From Paragordius varius (taxonomy: Eukaryota > Nematomorpha): DNA of 64,000 nt. Position 1 is the stretch's first letter, and the number at the start of each line of letters is the position of its first letter. Shown here one piece after another: positions 1 through 13,821 of this stretch. A program made the translations under genes and the position numbers. The stretch covers positions 5,952,001 through 6,016,000 of the forward strand of contig OZ176050.1 in the NCBI GenBank assembly GCA_964247055.1. Reading direction: 5' to 3'. Under the pieces are notes generated by a model. That model searched no databases. It was not told the origin of the DNA and saw nothing but the letters and a program-made list of their open reading frames with translations.

Positions 1-3000
1 GAATGTTTTGATAAGGTATCTAAGTTTTTTTGTTAATTAATAATATAGGAATTCTGTTTTATAATTTTTTGAATCTTAGAGAAAATTTTTTTGTTAAATT
101 AGGTCAATAATGTCAATGAAAATATATAGTGATATGTCAAACCCTTAATGAAAATATTAAACAAAATTTGAAACACTTTTAGTATCACTTTGCTATTTTT
201 TATGAAAAAATATACTACTGCTATAATCCATAGTTACCAGTTTTCGATAAGGATAATATTTTTTGGTATTATTTTTTATTTATATACATTGTAAATTGTT
301 TTTTGTAAATATATATCCAGTAATACATTCAAAATGATTTCATATACATTTAGACTGGTACATTGACGGAAGAGGGCTTAGATTATTGGGGTGTAGTACC
401 ATTACAAAAAATGGCTAACAAGTATTATTTACTAGCGAATTCATATTTTATTAATTTGAATATATTATATGATAAAGTTATATAACATTTAATTGACATT
501 ATCTGGGTTTTTCTTTTAGGTATGTTATGTATAATGGTTTAGTTTTTTTTGAAATTTTTCAGAATTTCCCAGAATTCTAACTCTACTTATAAATTTTAAA
601 CTAATCCTGACTTTTATCATCCAATACTATATAATTAACGTTTCCTGCTAATTTTGAGATCGAGATCAGGATAAAAACCATTTTTTAAGCTTATTAATAT
701 AAACGACAATATCCAATAAAATTAAACATTTTTCATTTTTTTCCAATAAATATAATAACTTTGTAAATAATTATGATATTTATAATAGTAATAAGTTTTT
801 ATTTAATTCGTATTTATCCCTGCTACTTTATCTTATAAAATAATTTTTGTTAGATTGGGACAACTCGTAAAAAACGTTGGTATTTGGGCCTCTTTGACAA
901 ATATCAGTAATGATGGTGGTTTGGGAGAATCTCTTAATATGTATAGATATTTATATGATAGTTAATTTGAATGTCATTTATTAACAGTCAAACCCTTTTT
1001 TGTAAAATACGTAATACTATCCAAAAAATATTGTAATAAGAATCATACTTTTAAATTTGGATATAAATATAGTATATAGATTAGCATGAACCCAAATTAT
1101 TAGTAATATCCAAACTTATCTATTAATTCAAACACATGTCTAATGAATTTTCCAGAAAAACTGAAAAATTAGTTTTACCCTTATTTATAGGCATAAATAG
1201 TATGTTACAAAAAGATATAAAGTCATTTTTAACATTAATCGCTTTTGTAAAAAATCGGGTTAACTCTAAATAATCCGTATAATATCAGGTTTTTGTTACA
1301 TATATGAATTTTATTTTTTATTTTTAGTGATGACCAAGATCGTAAATTATTATTGTATTGCATGGCATCTTGTCACAGTTTAACATTGGTTGATGGCGAG
1401 GTGTGTGGAGATCCGTTGGAACTTAAAATGTTTCAAGCAACTGATTGGGTTAATTTTTAGTTTTAACACGCACGCTTTCTTATTTTCCATGCCTTAAATT
1501 TAGTTTATGAAAATAAAATGATTATTTAAATTTCGAGTACTTTTTAAAACTTTTTTAGTGTTTTTTTGAATGATAATAATTTTTTAATGGTTTATGCATT
1601 CAATTTAAAAACTAATTATTTGATGTAAGTTGAAAATAGTTGTTACAGTATTGAATTAAAAACTGTTTAGGGTAAAATAATTTAATGTGTTAAATTTGTG
1701 TCTTGTTTTATATATGTATAATGAAGGCCAACTGTCAAATATATATATATAATAAAACAGATTTTGGAAGAACCTAATCCATTATTGTCGCCTGATTCAT
1801 CCCTCCTTCCCACCATTGTTAAACCTAAATTACAATCTTCAACATTGAACTTTGTTGAAGAGGATCCGAACACAATACTTAATTTGATCGAAATAGGTTT
1901 TTATTTTTATACGTAAATAAAACTTCATTATATTACTTTTTTAATGAACACTAAAATCAGTTAATTTTCATACCATTTATTTTAATATCTGTTTCGTGGA
2001 CAGTTATATATTTACTATCCTTGATTCATGTTTTTTTTTCAATAATTAATAATTAATGGAAATATACCATTTAGAATTTAAATTCACCCTTGAATAATTC
2101 ATATTCACTCTCTAACAATTCATATTCACCCTTGTTTTCGGGCTAAAATAAAATGAAAAATATATTCTTATGGCATAGTTTATTATTTTTTCAGTATTAT
2201 ATAAATTTTAAACAAAATTTCATTTTTTGAAAATATAAAATATAGGTAGTTTTTAACTTGAAAAAACACATAATTTATTTTAGGGTGAATTGAGGGTGAA
2301 TTCGAATTGTTTAAGGGTGAATTCGAACTGTAAATGGCATAGAATTGATTAACTTCTCGACACTATATCCTTGACGATATATATATCAAAACTGGTAACA
2401 TTAAAAATTTATTATTAAAATTTAATTATTAAGTTTGGAGCCGAAATATTTATGGCAAAATATACTATTCGAAATATGGTAAAATTAAATCATAATATTC
2501 ATATTTTATATTAGGTTTAATCAAGCATTTTGCCTTTTCGTCCACGCTTCAATGCATGAGTGTTATTGTAAAGATGCTCGGTCATCGAAACTTTGATGTC
2601 TTTACCAAGGGTGCACCAGAAAAAATTCTCTCATTATGTAACCATGAATCAGGTATATTAATGGATTATTTGCATTAATGTTTGAATATATAATAATAAA
2701 TTCTAAATTTTTTAAGATTTATAATTAAACGTCACACTAGATTTTTAGAATTGGTGGATAAATTAAAATAATTTTTTTTTTAAACTTCCATTTTTAACTG
2801 GTATATAAGCTATTCCAGTTGTAGGTCCTCATTATTTGATCATAAAAAGAATATAAAGATAATTTTAATTTTATAAATTTTGATTTATAATTTTATTTTT
2901 GCACTTAGTACCACCTGATTATTTGCAATCACTACGAATGTATACTGAAAAGGGGTTTCGTGTCATAGCGTTAGCGCATCGTAGTTTGAATAAAAAAATT

Positions 3001-6000
3001 ACATGGCATCACATTCATCGTATGAAAAGGTAAAATTTTATAAAATTTTATTTTTTTTCCTCCCCCCTACTAAATAAGCCATATGAAATAATTTTCTTTC
3101 CTTTATTAGAAATGAATTTGAAACTGATCTAAATTTTTTGGGATTTTTGATTTTGAAAAATTCGCTTAAACCATGTACCAAAGGCGTTATAGAGGAACTA
3201 CATTGTGCAGACATAAGGACTATAATGATAACAGGTACTAAGTTTTTTTCATTATTCATATGATACCTACAGTTATACCCCTTGGCTGCGTAGCGTGGTT
3301 TATTATCCGCATTATAACCCCCCTTTTCGATAGATAATTTAAAGTATAAATTAATTATCAGCTAATATGCAGTTTTTTAAATATTATATAAAATTATTTA
3401 TGTTTATTATTTTTTTGGGGTACTTATGATACCTCTAAAACATTCCCTAACATCAAATTAAGTCCTTATTAAAAAATCGTAAAGATGAATGTTGATCGGC
3501 ATGAGCTAATTAGCCACGTCCCTTTTATTTTAAAAAGTTTATATATATATATTAAAATGACAACTTTTAGGGGACAATATGTTGACAGCACTTAGCGTGG
3601 CTCATGAATGTAGCATGATTACAGATCACAAAAACAATACGATTGTTTGTTTGGAAATTGTTGGAAAAGTTACAAATAATGAGCCAAATAGTATACCGAT
3701 AGAAAAATTTGATATCACCTACGAAGTGTTGGAAAAAATTGATAAAGGTTTATTTAGTTATCTGATCTACTTTCTTTTTTAACAATCTTGAAAATAATCG
3801 AAATTTCTATTTTTATATTTTTTGCCAGAACGTATGTTATCATTCAGTAATAATGAAAATAGTCATCAAAATTCTGATAAAATCATTGGTCCGCTAAACG
3901 AACAGGTTTTATTTTACATGATATATAAATTTTATATTATATTGACATATTAATAAACCAAATATTTTAGGTTTCCATAGATATTTTTGAGGATAATATT
4001 GATGAAATCAAAAATCGGCATTCCAAAGTGAATCTGTTAAGTTCGGAAGAACAAGGGGGGGATAACAATACTTTTGATTCTCAACGTGTAATAAAGCCAT
4101 TACTTCAACTAAAAAATTTGAGTGCCTATGATAATCCAATTTATTTTGTATTAACTGGTGCAAATTACCAATTAATGGAATCGCATTTCCCACAATTTTT
4201 GGATAAGGTTATTAGAAAGTCTATTAATTATACAAAAAAACATATGGATTTTACAGTAAAATTGAATATACAGGGACACAACGTTAAAATATAAGGAGAA
4301 ATATGGTTGTTTTCAAAAAACAACCATATTTTTTTAAAAACCTTAGTTTTTCTTATATAAATAAATTATTTTATTCCAATTTTAAAAAACAAATTGACTG
4401 CGTTCCCAATATACATCATTGTTGCATATTTTGCAGTTTAAAACATCGAATCCCAAAAAACACAGCGATTTTTTGAAAAAAAATAATTGTCTTTATATAA
4501 TTACGTTTTGTCCGTATAGTTTTAATTTTTACTCTAAAATTATTTCTAAGTTAGGATGATTAAAAACTTGGCAATTATTTGAAAAAATTTGTTATCCTAG
4601 ATATATTATTATTAAAGTTGAGAGAATTACGCATTGTATTTATTTTTTCGATAAAGACTTTACTAAAAGTCGAAAATTAAAATATATATTTTTTATATTT
4701 GTACGCATTTCAAATTTTTTTAATAGATATATTATTATTTAGAATAATTTTTGATTTTTTATAAATATATTTAAATTAATTATATTACGGACCATTTTTG
4801 ACTTTTTTATCCAGATATTACCACAATCAAAAATTTATGCCCGCATGTCTCCAGATAATAAAACAGCTTTGATTGAGCGTTTAAAAAATAATGGGTAATA
4901 TTGTGAAATTTTATACAAATTATTTACTTTTAAACTATATTTTGATTATTTTTTTATTGAATTTTCTAGTTATATCGTAAGCATGTGCGGGGACGGCGCA
5001 AATGATTGTGGCGTAAGTATTTATTCTAAATTTTTTTTATTTTAATAAACTGACCTTTCGCCGCCAATCGAAGTTCCTAATTTTAATTTGGCTAAAAATC
5101 AAAAAACGTTTCTAATATTTTAGGTTTTTGATACATCTTGAAAAATAATACACATTTTTTTTCAAATTCAACCATTTTTAAATTCTAAAGTGTCTAAAAT
5201 TTATTTGATTAGAGTTGGTAAATATGGGGTTAAAGGACCCTCAACGCCATATCTTTCAACCTTATATTGAATAACCCTAATCATATTGGAATAATAAAAA
5301 ATAGATAAAAATATTTATGATTCTTTACTTCTAAAGTTGCGACTATTTATAAATATATTAGATTTTACATTAAATATTATATCATTTAAATAATTATTTC
5401 CTTATTCTTTAATAAAAAAGGAAAAAATAAACTAACCAATTTTTATTGTAACTATTGGAAACACAATGATATTAATTCAATTTATGATTAAAATCATTTT
5501 AAACGACGTTTAATACCATTTATTCAACGCATGCTTTTCACTTTTTATTTTTTTCCAAATTAAGGCTTTGAAAGCGGCTGATGTAGGAATATCACTCTCA
5601 GATGCGGAAGCTTCGATCGCTGCGCCATTTACAGCAAAAACTTTGTCTATTACTTGCGTACCTACTATCATTAGGTTTTTTTTTCTCTAGAATTTTTTTT
5701 TTATTAAAGAACAGTTAAAATTGATGAAATACAAAGACAAAACATTTATAAAAGCCATGTTTTTTAATTCTGTTCTTTTATTACCTCGTTTGGGGTTATT
5801 AGAAAAAAATATAAATTAATTTATTTGTATTTTACATTTGCAATGATATAGGTTATGTATAATTTTAGGAAAATATGATTTTTATAAATTATTAACATCA
5901 AAACACCTTATTTTTGTTAAAAAAATTATCTATATTGTATTTTATTCGTTATTAGGGAAGGTCGTTGCTCTCTTGTAACTTCATTTGGTATTTTCAAGTT

Positions 6001-9000
6001 TATGGCTCTTTATAGTCTTATACAATTTACATCTGTTCTCATACTTTATACGGTATATAATCATTATTACTAACTTTACAATCAATTAAACGCCAATTTG
6101 CTTTTGATAACTTTTAATTTTGCATCGATACATTTCAACATTTTTTTTGCAAATATTTTTTGTGAGAGAAATTATTTTTAAATCTTTTTCTAATTTTTAC
6201 AGTACGGACATAATTTATCAGATGTGCAATTTCTTTACATTGATTTGGGAATAATTACGACGTTGGCAATTTTCAGTGAGTAAAATTTTTAATTTTATGA
6301 AATGCATATTAGAGGATATTCAGCAATATATTCAGGGGTTTAGCTTTATATAATGAAACACATTCACTTTTTATCTCATGTTTAATTTTATGTTTGTACA
6401 AAATACTTGATACGAATACGATACGGATGTGATGATATGGGATTATTAATTCATATGATCCGTATAAAAAGTGTTACCAATATAATATATATATATATAT
6501 TACACATCCCCCTTGGGTAAAGGTGAGATGGTATGTTTTCTAATGCATTTTATCATGTACCAAATATATCCAATGAAATTTGCTGGAGCACTTTCCCAGG
6601 TCTCCACCCCTACCCCAATTTGTTTGTCATGTATATTAATTGATTCTTTCTAAATTGCCCCGGGCCAAATACGTTCTATTTTTTAGTCTTCACCCTCAAA
6701 AGTTCTAAACTTTATCTTGGCTCCCACCAAAAATATCTTTTCCCCTGAAACTTTCCCCCGCTCCGGAATGCGGTCTGGCACTCGATGATTGTCTCTTTAA
6801 GGGTAACTTTGGCATTTGTTCCGGCAAACCTGCCTGTTTTTACGCATGTTTTCAAGGTACGTATAACCCGTTCGATAAATTTGTTTGACTGTGGGTGATA
6901 GAGTGGATTAAATTGGTGGTCGAGTCAATATTATGTTCTTCACTGAATCTTTCAAACTGTCTGGACGCGAGTTGCGGACCGTTGTCCGAAACTAATCGTT
7001 CTGAGATACCGAATTAATCAAACAATGCGGTGAGTGCATTGATTGTCGTTTCATGGGGATGTTGGTTAAAACAACTTCCAACCAGCGTGAATAAGCATCG
7101 ATGACAGCCAACCAAAATTTATTTTCTATTGGTCCAGCGAAGTCAATGTGTACTCTTTCCTATGGTCGGTATACCGTAAGCCAATTGCCTGTTTCTCGTG
7201 GTGTTCACAGAGCTTCACCTTGTTTTTAATATCTTTATCCATATCCCATCATACTTTTTGTGCTACCACCTTCCCTACAATACCTGGATGCCCTGTATGT
7301 AAGTTTTCTAGAACCCGGTTCCTCAGTTTTATCACTATTCTTCCATCTCGAAATGAGATATCCTGTTCAGTCTTCCAAATTTAGATTTGAATTTAACTAA
7401 GCGGCGGTACGCATTTCGGCGTTTTGAAGTAACTTAGCAACGACTGATATTCTACCGTTGCTGTTCGTTTTTTTTCAATCAATAAACTAAAATTTTGCAA
7501 GTTAATGCTTCTGATTACTTGTTCGGTATGCGGGTCTTTCCTGCAGAAGATATGCCTGGCAGTGGTTATCTGGACAAGCAACCGCTATGATATTTTACCG
7601 CCAGGTTTATACTCGATTTTAAAATCATATTCCATTAATGATTAACCCCAACGTCGAAGGCGATTATTCGTAACTTTGGATAAGTCGCCTTTGATTCCAA
7701 AAATTTGTTCAAGCGGGTCTGTTTTGATTATAAACTTCCTTCCATAAATAAAATGATGGAATTTAGCTGCTGCAAACATGCTTGCTAATACTACTTTGTC
7801 AATAATCGAGAAAGTAAGCCTGTTCCGTTGTCGATAATATATGCGCGAGGAGTAAGAAACATGTTTAACGCAGTCTCCTTCTTTTTGGCACAACACAGCT
7901 CCGATACCTGATTCAGCCGCATCAGTTTCGATCATGATCCGTAATCGGATTATATATATATAGTGTCGATAGCTGAGATTTTGGTTTTAATGTTATTGAA
8001 GGTTTCCATATGTAATTTATTCCAAACGAATGTTTTTTTCCGTGACGTTGGGTCAACGGGTAGGCGCTTTTCTCTGTAGCATAGGAATGAACCTTTGGTG
8101 AAAATTTTTTAACCTCAGGAAACTTTTTAATTGTTGCCTATCTTTTGGTTGTTGAAATTTGATTGCCTTTGATGACTGCATATTTGGATGATATAATCAT
8201 TGCTGGAAAGGATACGGCGCGGCACGAAAGAAACGTTTGCGTATTTAAACTGCTATCAATTTTTGGGTTCAAAGTAAAAAAAGGACAAGGTGCGATACGG
8301 GCTACGGAGTGTTGAATATTTGGGAACGATGATTGACGGAAATTCATTCGATGGATGAAAAAGTACGGCATTTCTTTTATAATTTCATCCATCAAGCGTT
8401 GAAAAATTTTCGATGCCGTCGATAACCCAAAAGGTATTCGTGTGTAGCGAAAATTTTATATGCGTAGCTATCGTTAGCAAACGCTCGGTATCTTGGTCGA
8501 CAGGCACTTGGAAATGCGCTTCTCAGAGATCTAGCACTGTAAAGAACTGACCTCCACCGATCTTACTCATTTTATCTATTAATGGCATAATATAGAATTG
8601 CGTCGGTGCAGGATTGAGCGTATCCCAATAGTCCCAACAAACACGGACTGATTCGTTCTTTTTCTGTACATAATCCACCAGTGTGGACTGAGCGGTGTAT
8701 TATATCGAAGGGTCGACTTTGCGGATGACTCCGTTCAGTTGTAAATGTTCGAGCTCCTCCTCCCACTTCCCCTAAGAGTGGAATGGGTCGCCCCGGGAAT
8801 CGTTTCAGTGACGCTAAAGGATTGATTTGCTGCGTCATCGGTTCGACATTTATGGGTTTAAAGGAGTTATTGCACAACGAAAGATATTGATTGAATATCT
8901 CCACGTGATGGACTACAAGATTCGCACCTGTTCTGGAAGTACCATATCAAAAGCAATTATCCACAGTAAACCAAACAATGGACAAGCATTATCTGCTGTT

Positions 9001-10898
9001 ACCCATGCGTCCACGGTTTTGGTTACATGATTGACAGTTATTTTGGGTTGCGTAACTCCCAAGATATCAATTTCGTTATTATTATAATCTAAATATTTTA
9101 TATTACCACATAGTTTGAAAGTGGCAATGTCATCTAACATGACTTTGTTGATCAAGCTGACTTTAAGCACCAGTGTCGAAAGTGAAAATAAATTTCTTAT
9201 CATTAATTACAACTGGAATGGCAGCCTTTTGTTTGGAGTATATAGTTGTGTGGTACTTCCAAAACAGCTGCGAATTAACCAAGTCGTTAAACAACCATCG
9301 GTTAACGTGGAGATACTCGATCAATACCCATCGTTGTTTGATAACGGTGAAGCTTATTGATCCTTTAGCTTCACCGAAACGATTCCCGGTTAAAGAGTAC
9401 CCATCCTCTTCGCGATACGGATATGATGATATGGGATTATTCATTCAGATCAATATAAAAGTGTATCACGTGTTGCCAAGAAATTATATATATACTACAA
9501 TACTAATATTAATGTTTACCAGTTCAATTTCATATTTTTTTGGAAAATTTTATTTATTACATTTTAGTGGGTAAAACTGGTCCCTTTCCCAAATTGATTT
9601 GTGAAAAACCGCCAAGTTGTTTGATGACACAAGCAAATCTTATCGGCATTTTTTGTCAAATTTCACTCCAGATAATTTTTCAAGTTATGGGTCTTTTTTT
9701 CGTTATGCGACAACCATGGTATTTATTTTCAGTTCTTAATGCATCTAATTTTATATTTATATCGTATCGTAATAAAATACTTCTTTGCGTTTTGTTTAAG
9801 GTTTAAGGACCATGTACTACCTATGGAAAGCAAATCAGAATTAGCTACTTGGCACACTACATCAATCTTTTGGATTTCATGTTTCCAATATTTGATAATG
9901 GTCATTGTTTATTCATATGGCAAACCGTTTCGATTACCATTATACACAAATGGTATTTTAATTGATTAAATTTTTACCAATTTTATTAAACATATAATCC
10001 TTTTTTTATAATTTTTGTAAATTTTTATGGCCAGTTTTTTGGTAAATACTATTGTGTACATTATGATAAATAATTTTTTTAATTAGTCAACCTCTTGCTC
10101 AATTTGCTGTTGGTGAGTATTTTTAACTTGATTCTTATCTTTGGGCCTTTCAGACGTCTTCAGTCCTTTTTTCAGGTTTTTTCTTAAATAATTGAAAAAC
10201 AATCAATATTTTTGCTGATAATCAAAAAATACAATGTTAAAGATCTATTATTTTAAACAAATTAAGTATTTTTTTGAATTGCATTGTCTAATTTTTCTTA
10301 TCAAAATAACCCAATTTAGGCTATTTAAATTATTTTGTGTAATATATAAATATATTTATTTATTTAATAAATGATAAATGTGTTACCATTTTTATAGTTT
10401 CCCATCGATGAAAAATATCACTTGAAATTCCGTGTTATGTTATGCGTGATCATATGCCTTAATATTTTGGCTTCCATAATTTTTGAGGTATTATTTAATC
10501 GGAATTTTCTATCAAACCACATAATTACAAATGATTCTTAAATTATTTACATAAATTTGGATAAAGGAACTTATAGGATGTGTCTTTTTTAAGATCACTC
10601 TATATTTATGGGATAATATTACCTGGTTTTTAACGGCACATATATGATTTTTATCTTACCGTTTTTGGTATTCACACACTGTTATTAATTTTAGAAAGTA
10701 TTAATGCGATGCGCTTTTTTGCGCCCTTCATTGAATGACTCAATTTTTTCCGCAAAACGATCTCAAAAGCTGAATAAAAGTAAAGATGAGATGGAAAGCA
10801 TAGAAAATGGAAATGTATCAACATTTAGCTTTCCTGATTCGCACATCACACAAGATTGGATTGTTAAAAATTTGTTACCTAAGCATGGTCATTCCTGA
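1..10898 (+). CDS. ATP13A: P5B-type cation/polyamine-transporting ATPase (ATP13A2/3-like), 3' part
   Basis: This is a polytopic P-type ATPase of the P5B group, the endolysosomal polyamine exporters. The 5' exons lie outside the window. Exons: 1-15, 354-421, 854-940, 1328-1448, 1761-1896, 2515-2652, 2909-3029, 3110-3234, 3571-3747, 3829-3905, 3971-4207, 4815-4894, 4970-5012, 5565-5674, 5956-6052, 6203-6275, 9568-9718, 9801-9952, 10087-10112, 10398-10487, 10695-10898. They give 775 codons plus a stop. In order they show the phosphorylation site [12 protein letters not shown] (split by an intron after DK), [20 protein letters not shown] in the nucleotide-binding domain, [10 protein letters not shown], the hinge motif [10 protein letters not shown], then hydrophobic C-terminal membrane segments. 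[12 protein letters not shown] and the tail RPPS-like motif (EKPPSCL) fit P5B rather than other P-type groups. A polyA signal AATAAA lies at 10944. No frame break was seen in the host exons. The 26-nt exon 10087-10112 is the least certain. Confidence 0.93.
2060..2341. repeat. Foldback MITE, ATACCATTT family, copy 1
   Basis: The ends are inverted: ATATACCATTTAGAATT on the left and GAACTGTAAATGGCAT on the right. Inside each end lie two or three diverged ~22-bp units carrying AATTCACCCTTGAA. The element sits in an ATP13A intron. Related copies are at 53192-53424 and 35925-36527. It has no coding capacity. Confidence 0.75.
4267..4519. repeat. Possible MITE with TACGGACAAAACG-type ends, copy 1
   Basis: The right end reads ACGTTTTGTCCGTATAG. 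The left end (ATACAGGGACACAACGTT) is an imperfect inverted match. A clearer copy lies at 11146-11396. The left part holds a tight hairpin at about 4302-4333 (ATATGGTTGTTTTC paired with its complement). It lies in an ATP13A intron. Confidence 0.5.
6418..9490 (-). mobile_element. Decayed Ty3/gypsy LTR retrotransposon (fossil)
   Basis: This is an old Ty3/gypsy copy lying antisense in a 3.3-kb ATP13A intron. Reading the minus strand, recognisable parts appear in pol order: an aspartic protease region near 9440-9160 (FTFDTGA), reverse transcriptase about 8900-8100, RNase H about 7935-7640, and an integrase with zinc-binding and DDE-core similarity about 7580-6760. Short direct repeats sharing GATGATATGGGATTATT flank it near 6418-6490 and 9412-9480, as remnants of LTRs would. 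No gag was recognised. It is clearly dead, with many breaks (of the order of ten or more), and is probably old. Confidence 0.88.
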
Positions 10899-11145
10899 CA
10901 TTCCATTTTATATTGCTATATTTTTTCTACAAAAATTGTTTATAATAAATTACGGAGATCATTTGTAATATATTGGTGGATAATTAAGATATGACAAATA
11001 TCGTAAAAACGATTAAGCAAAAAAATCACATTTAAGGAGTAAGAGTTTCAATGAACTATTTGATTTAAAATATATTTAAGTATCGGAAGTGTCGAATAAG
11101 CTATAAACCATTTCTACCATTTTTAATTTAATATATTATCATAAA

Positions 11146-11396
11146 TAATTATACGGACAAAACGTAAAAAAATACTTTTTTTCAAAAGACAACATACTTT
11201 TTTAAACTTAAATTTCCGTTTTTAATTAATTGCAATTGTAAAATATATAATGGATTTTGTTACCATTATATATGCATATTTCCTACTTTGCATTTTTAAA
11301 CAATGGTTTATATTAAAAAAATCCGGATTTTTAAGTATGGTTGTGTTTTAGGAAAAAATAATTGCCCTTTTATTTTTCCGTTTTGTCCGTATAATT
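11146..11396. repeat. MITE with TACGGACAAAACG terminal inverted repeats
   Basis: The left end AATTATACGGACAAAACG and the right end CGTTTTGTCCGTATAATT are perfect inverted repeats of 18 bp around about 215 bp of AT-rich filler. The superfamily is not assigned. It may be cut-and-paste DNA transposon derived. A diverged copy lies in an ATP13A intron at 4267-4519. Confidence 0.75.
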
Positions 11397-11711
11397 TTTT
11401 ACTCTAAAATATAACTTTTGCCCCATTAAATCTATTTTAATAAATGCATTATTTAAATAAACCTAACAAAAGGGTTTAAATTATGAAAATAAATATTTTT
11501 GAGTATATTTCAGTTAAACGTTAGATAGCCTCTTTAATCTCAGCTGATCTTTCTTTAAAGATATTTTTACGCTTTTAGGGTTGCTAGCTAGGGTTATAGT
11601 TAAAATATGATAGTTGAAATGTGTTGTGAAATCGTTATATTCTTTAGTTGTCACTGCCAAATCGTTCAGTGCGCACAATAATCGGCTTTTCAATTTATCG
11701 AATATCCAGAC

Positions 11712-11947
11712 CAGGGGTTTCCAACATGCGGCCCTCCAAAATATATCCGCCTACAAAATTTTACGAAATTTAAGTAAATTATTGTTTTTAAACAAATTTT
11801 TGAATAAGTTTTTCCGAATTTCGGCAACTATTGTATAAATAAGTATTAGTTTTTATAATATTATATTTAAAATCTAATAAAATATTTGTTAATGCCCAAG
11901 TATTTTGGGAATGTGGCCAGTCAAGTCATTTATGTTGGACATACCTG
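11712..11947. repeat. hAT-type MITE, CAGGGGTxTCCAACA ends
   Basis: The left end is CAGGGGTTTCCAACATGCGG. The right end is ATGTTGGACATACCTG, its imperfect inverse. The GC-rich subterminal GCGGCCC box is typical of hAT ends. No convincing 8-bp target duplication remains. Confidence 0.65.
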
Positions 11948-12252
11948 AAGACTAATTTCCCTGGCATATATTAAAGATGTATTTACTATATAAACATAAA
12001 GAGGTGTCATTATAATAAATTATACGTTTTTTATTGATTATATTTATTAAAAAACATTTTCAATTCAGTATTATGACAGCCATTGATTAGGAAATTCGAA
12101 TTTGTCACATCAAAATACTTTTTAATAGGATCGATATTATTAAATAATTATACAAGCATCATTGAAATATTGTCATACAACATCCTAACAGGGTATAAAT
12201 GTTTTAACTGTAATCATCTTTAATATTGGTCCAGGTTGTTAAAAATGTAATA

Positions 12253-12541
12253 CAGGGGTGTCCAACACAAATGTCTTCGACGGCCGCATTTTTGATTGAC
12301 AGAAACGGCGGGCCGCATTCAATATATATATGGGCATTCATAAAAAATTTAGATTTTGAACATAAAAATGTAAAATGCAAACACGATAGATATACCAATT
12401 TTTTCTAGTTCGCTGTCAATTAAATGGACATATTAAAAAGATTTATATAATAAATATCAATTTTACTTAGATCTTTTATGTATATAATTTGCACTTTATG
12501 AGTTTTCAAATTTTTCGTGGGCCGCATGTTGGACACTCCTG
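12253..12541. repeat. hAT-type MITE, CAGGGGTGTCCAACA ends
   Basis: The terminal inverted repeats are CAGGGGTGTCCAACA and TGTTGGACACTCCTG, one mismatch apart. GGCCGC boxes lie just inside both ends. The 289-bp element has no transposase. The flanking 8-mers agree only in their last four bases, so the target duplication is eroded or absent. Confidence 0.8.
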
Positions 12542-13443
12542 GACAAATATAGGAACTAGGTTCTCATAAAGATCAGGTGATGAGACCTTACAATCTAAAC
12601 AATGTGGCTTTAGTTAACGCGACCAGATATTTTTGACCCCAAAGCGCTACGAAATAGATAACCATTTATACAAGATATTATGGGAAATATGCAAATAATT
12701 ATTTATTTGTTTTAAATAGCATCGGTATACAATTGATTACGAGCAAGAGTATGTTGTGTTTTTTAAATAATGAGTATTTTAAATTAGTCCATCATTGCAG
12801 CCAAGTTCGGAAATAACATAGCTTAAATTAATGAATGGTGAAATGCAAAAAATTATTAATTAATGTATAATCGGTTAAATTAAACCAAATATACACTAAT
12901 AAACAATGGCAAGCTATTTAAAATTTTATCAAATACATATAATTCAATGTTGGCAAGAAAATAACCGGAATCGGGTTGATTCACAAATGTTGCCAGAAAC
13001 ACGATAGCTTTAACTTATCGGAACAAGATCCCTTATAATATATCCATATTAGTAGCAGAGTGTTTCGATTTGATGCCCCCTTGTAATTTGCTTGCTAAAA
13101 AAGTTTAACAAATTCATTTTTTATAAGGTTGTTGCTAATATATATATTTGGAAAATATAATATTTTTTTATGAGTTTTGAAAAAGTTATTCTAGACAAAA
13201 TATGATAAGCCCATCATTTCTATATTTTCCTTGATAAATTGGTTCAAATATAAACTGTGCTTTTCACACATACATACTCATTTATTAATGCAACTTAATT
13301 TTTTAATTGAATTTTAAGGTAGGTATCTTCGAAAGCCTTGAATTATGTCGAAAAAGTGTTTGTATAAAATTTTAAAATGAGTGATACCGTTTCTGCTTCA
13401 ATATAAAATAAATTTTATGTTTTACTCATAATATATATTTATT

Positions 13444-13821
13444 CAGGGGCGTACCGAGGGGAGGGCAAGGGGGTGCATCATGCCCCGGGCGCCGTTATTT
13501 AGGGGCGCCTAAATGATTTTTTAAAGTATTGTTCGCCATTATCATAAGATCAATCCAATTGCAACAAAAACATGATTTTATATATAATTTCCATATTATA
13601 GAATTTAAGGATATTTATGATTTAAAAATGAATAAATTTAGTATCTTATAATAATATATTTAATATAAAATTTATATGACTGTGCTGTCTTATCCATGGT
13701 GTTTAGGGTACAACGTTTGTATTTTTTTTCTAAATTTATTGGCTTTTTTTAAAAAAAGGGGAAAGGGGGGCGCCCTAAAAATTTTATGCCCCGGGCGCCG
13801 CAAATGCTCGGTACGCCACTG
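13444..13821. repeat. hAT-type MITE, CAGGGGCGTACCGAG ends, perfect 8-bp TSD
   Basis: The left end CAGGGGCGTACCGAG and right end CTCGGTACGCCACTG are inverted repeats. A second GC-rich box (GCCCCGGGCGCCG) recurs inside both ends. TATTTATT directly flanks the element on each side (13436-13443 and 13822-13829), a perfect 8-bp target duplication as expected for hAT. The length is 378 bp. The intact duplication suggests a fairly young insertion. Confidence 0.88.

Noticed and set aside
7148-9574. Plus-strand open frames inside the gypsy relic
   Set aside because: They are antisense shadows of the pol regions, which read on the minus strand.
10035-10041. 7-nt microexon in ATP13A between 9952 and 10087
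   Set aside because: It can be spliced in phase, but skipping it gives a hydrophobic VNLLLNLLL segment that suits a membrane helix better, and all phases fit without it.
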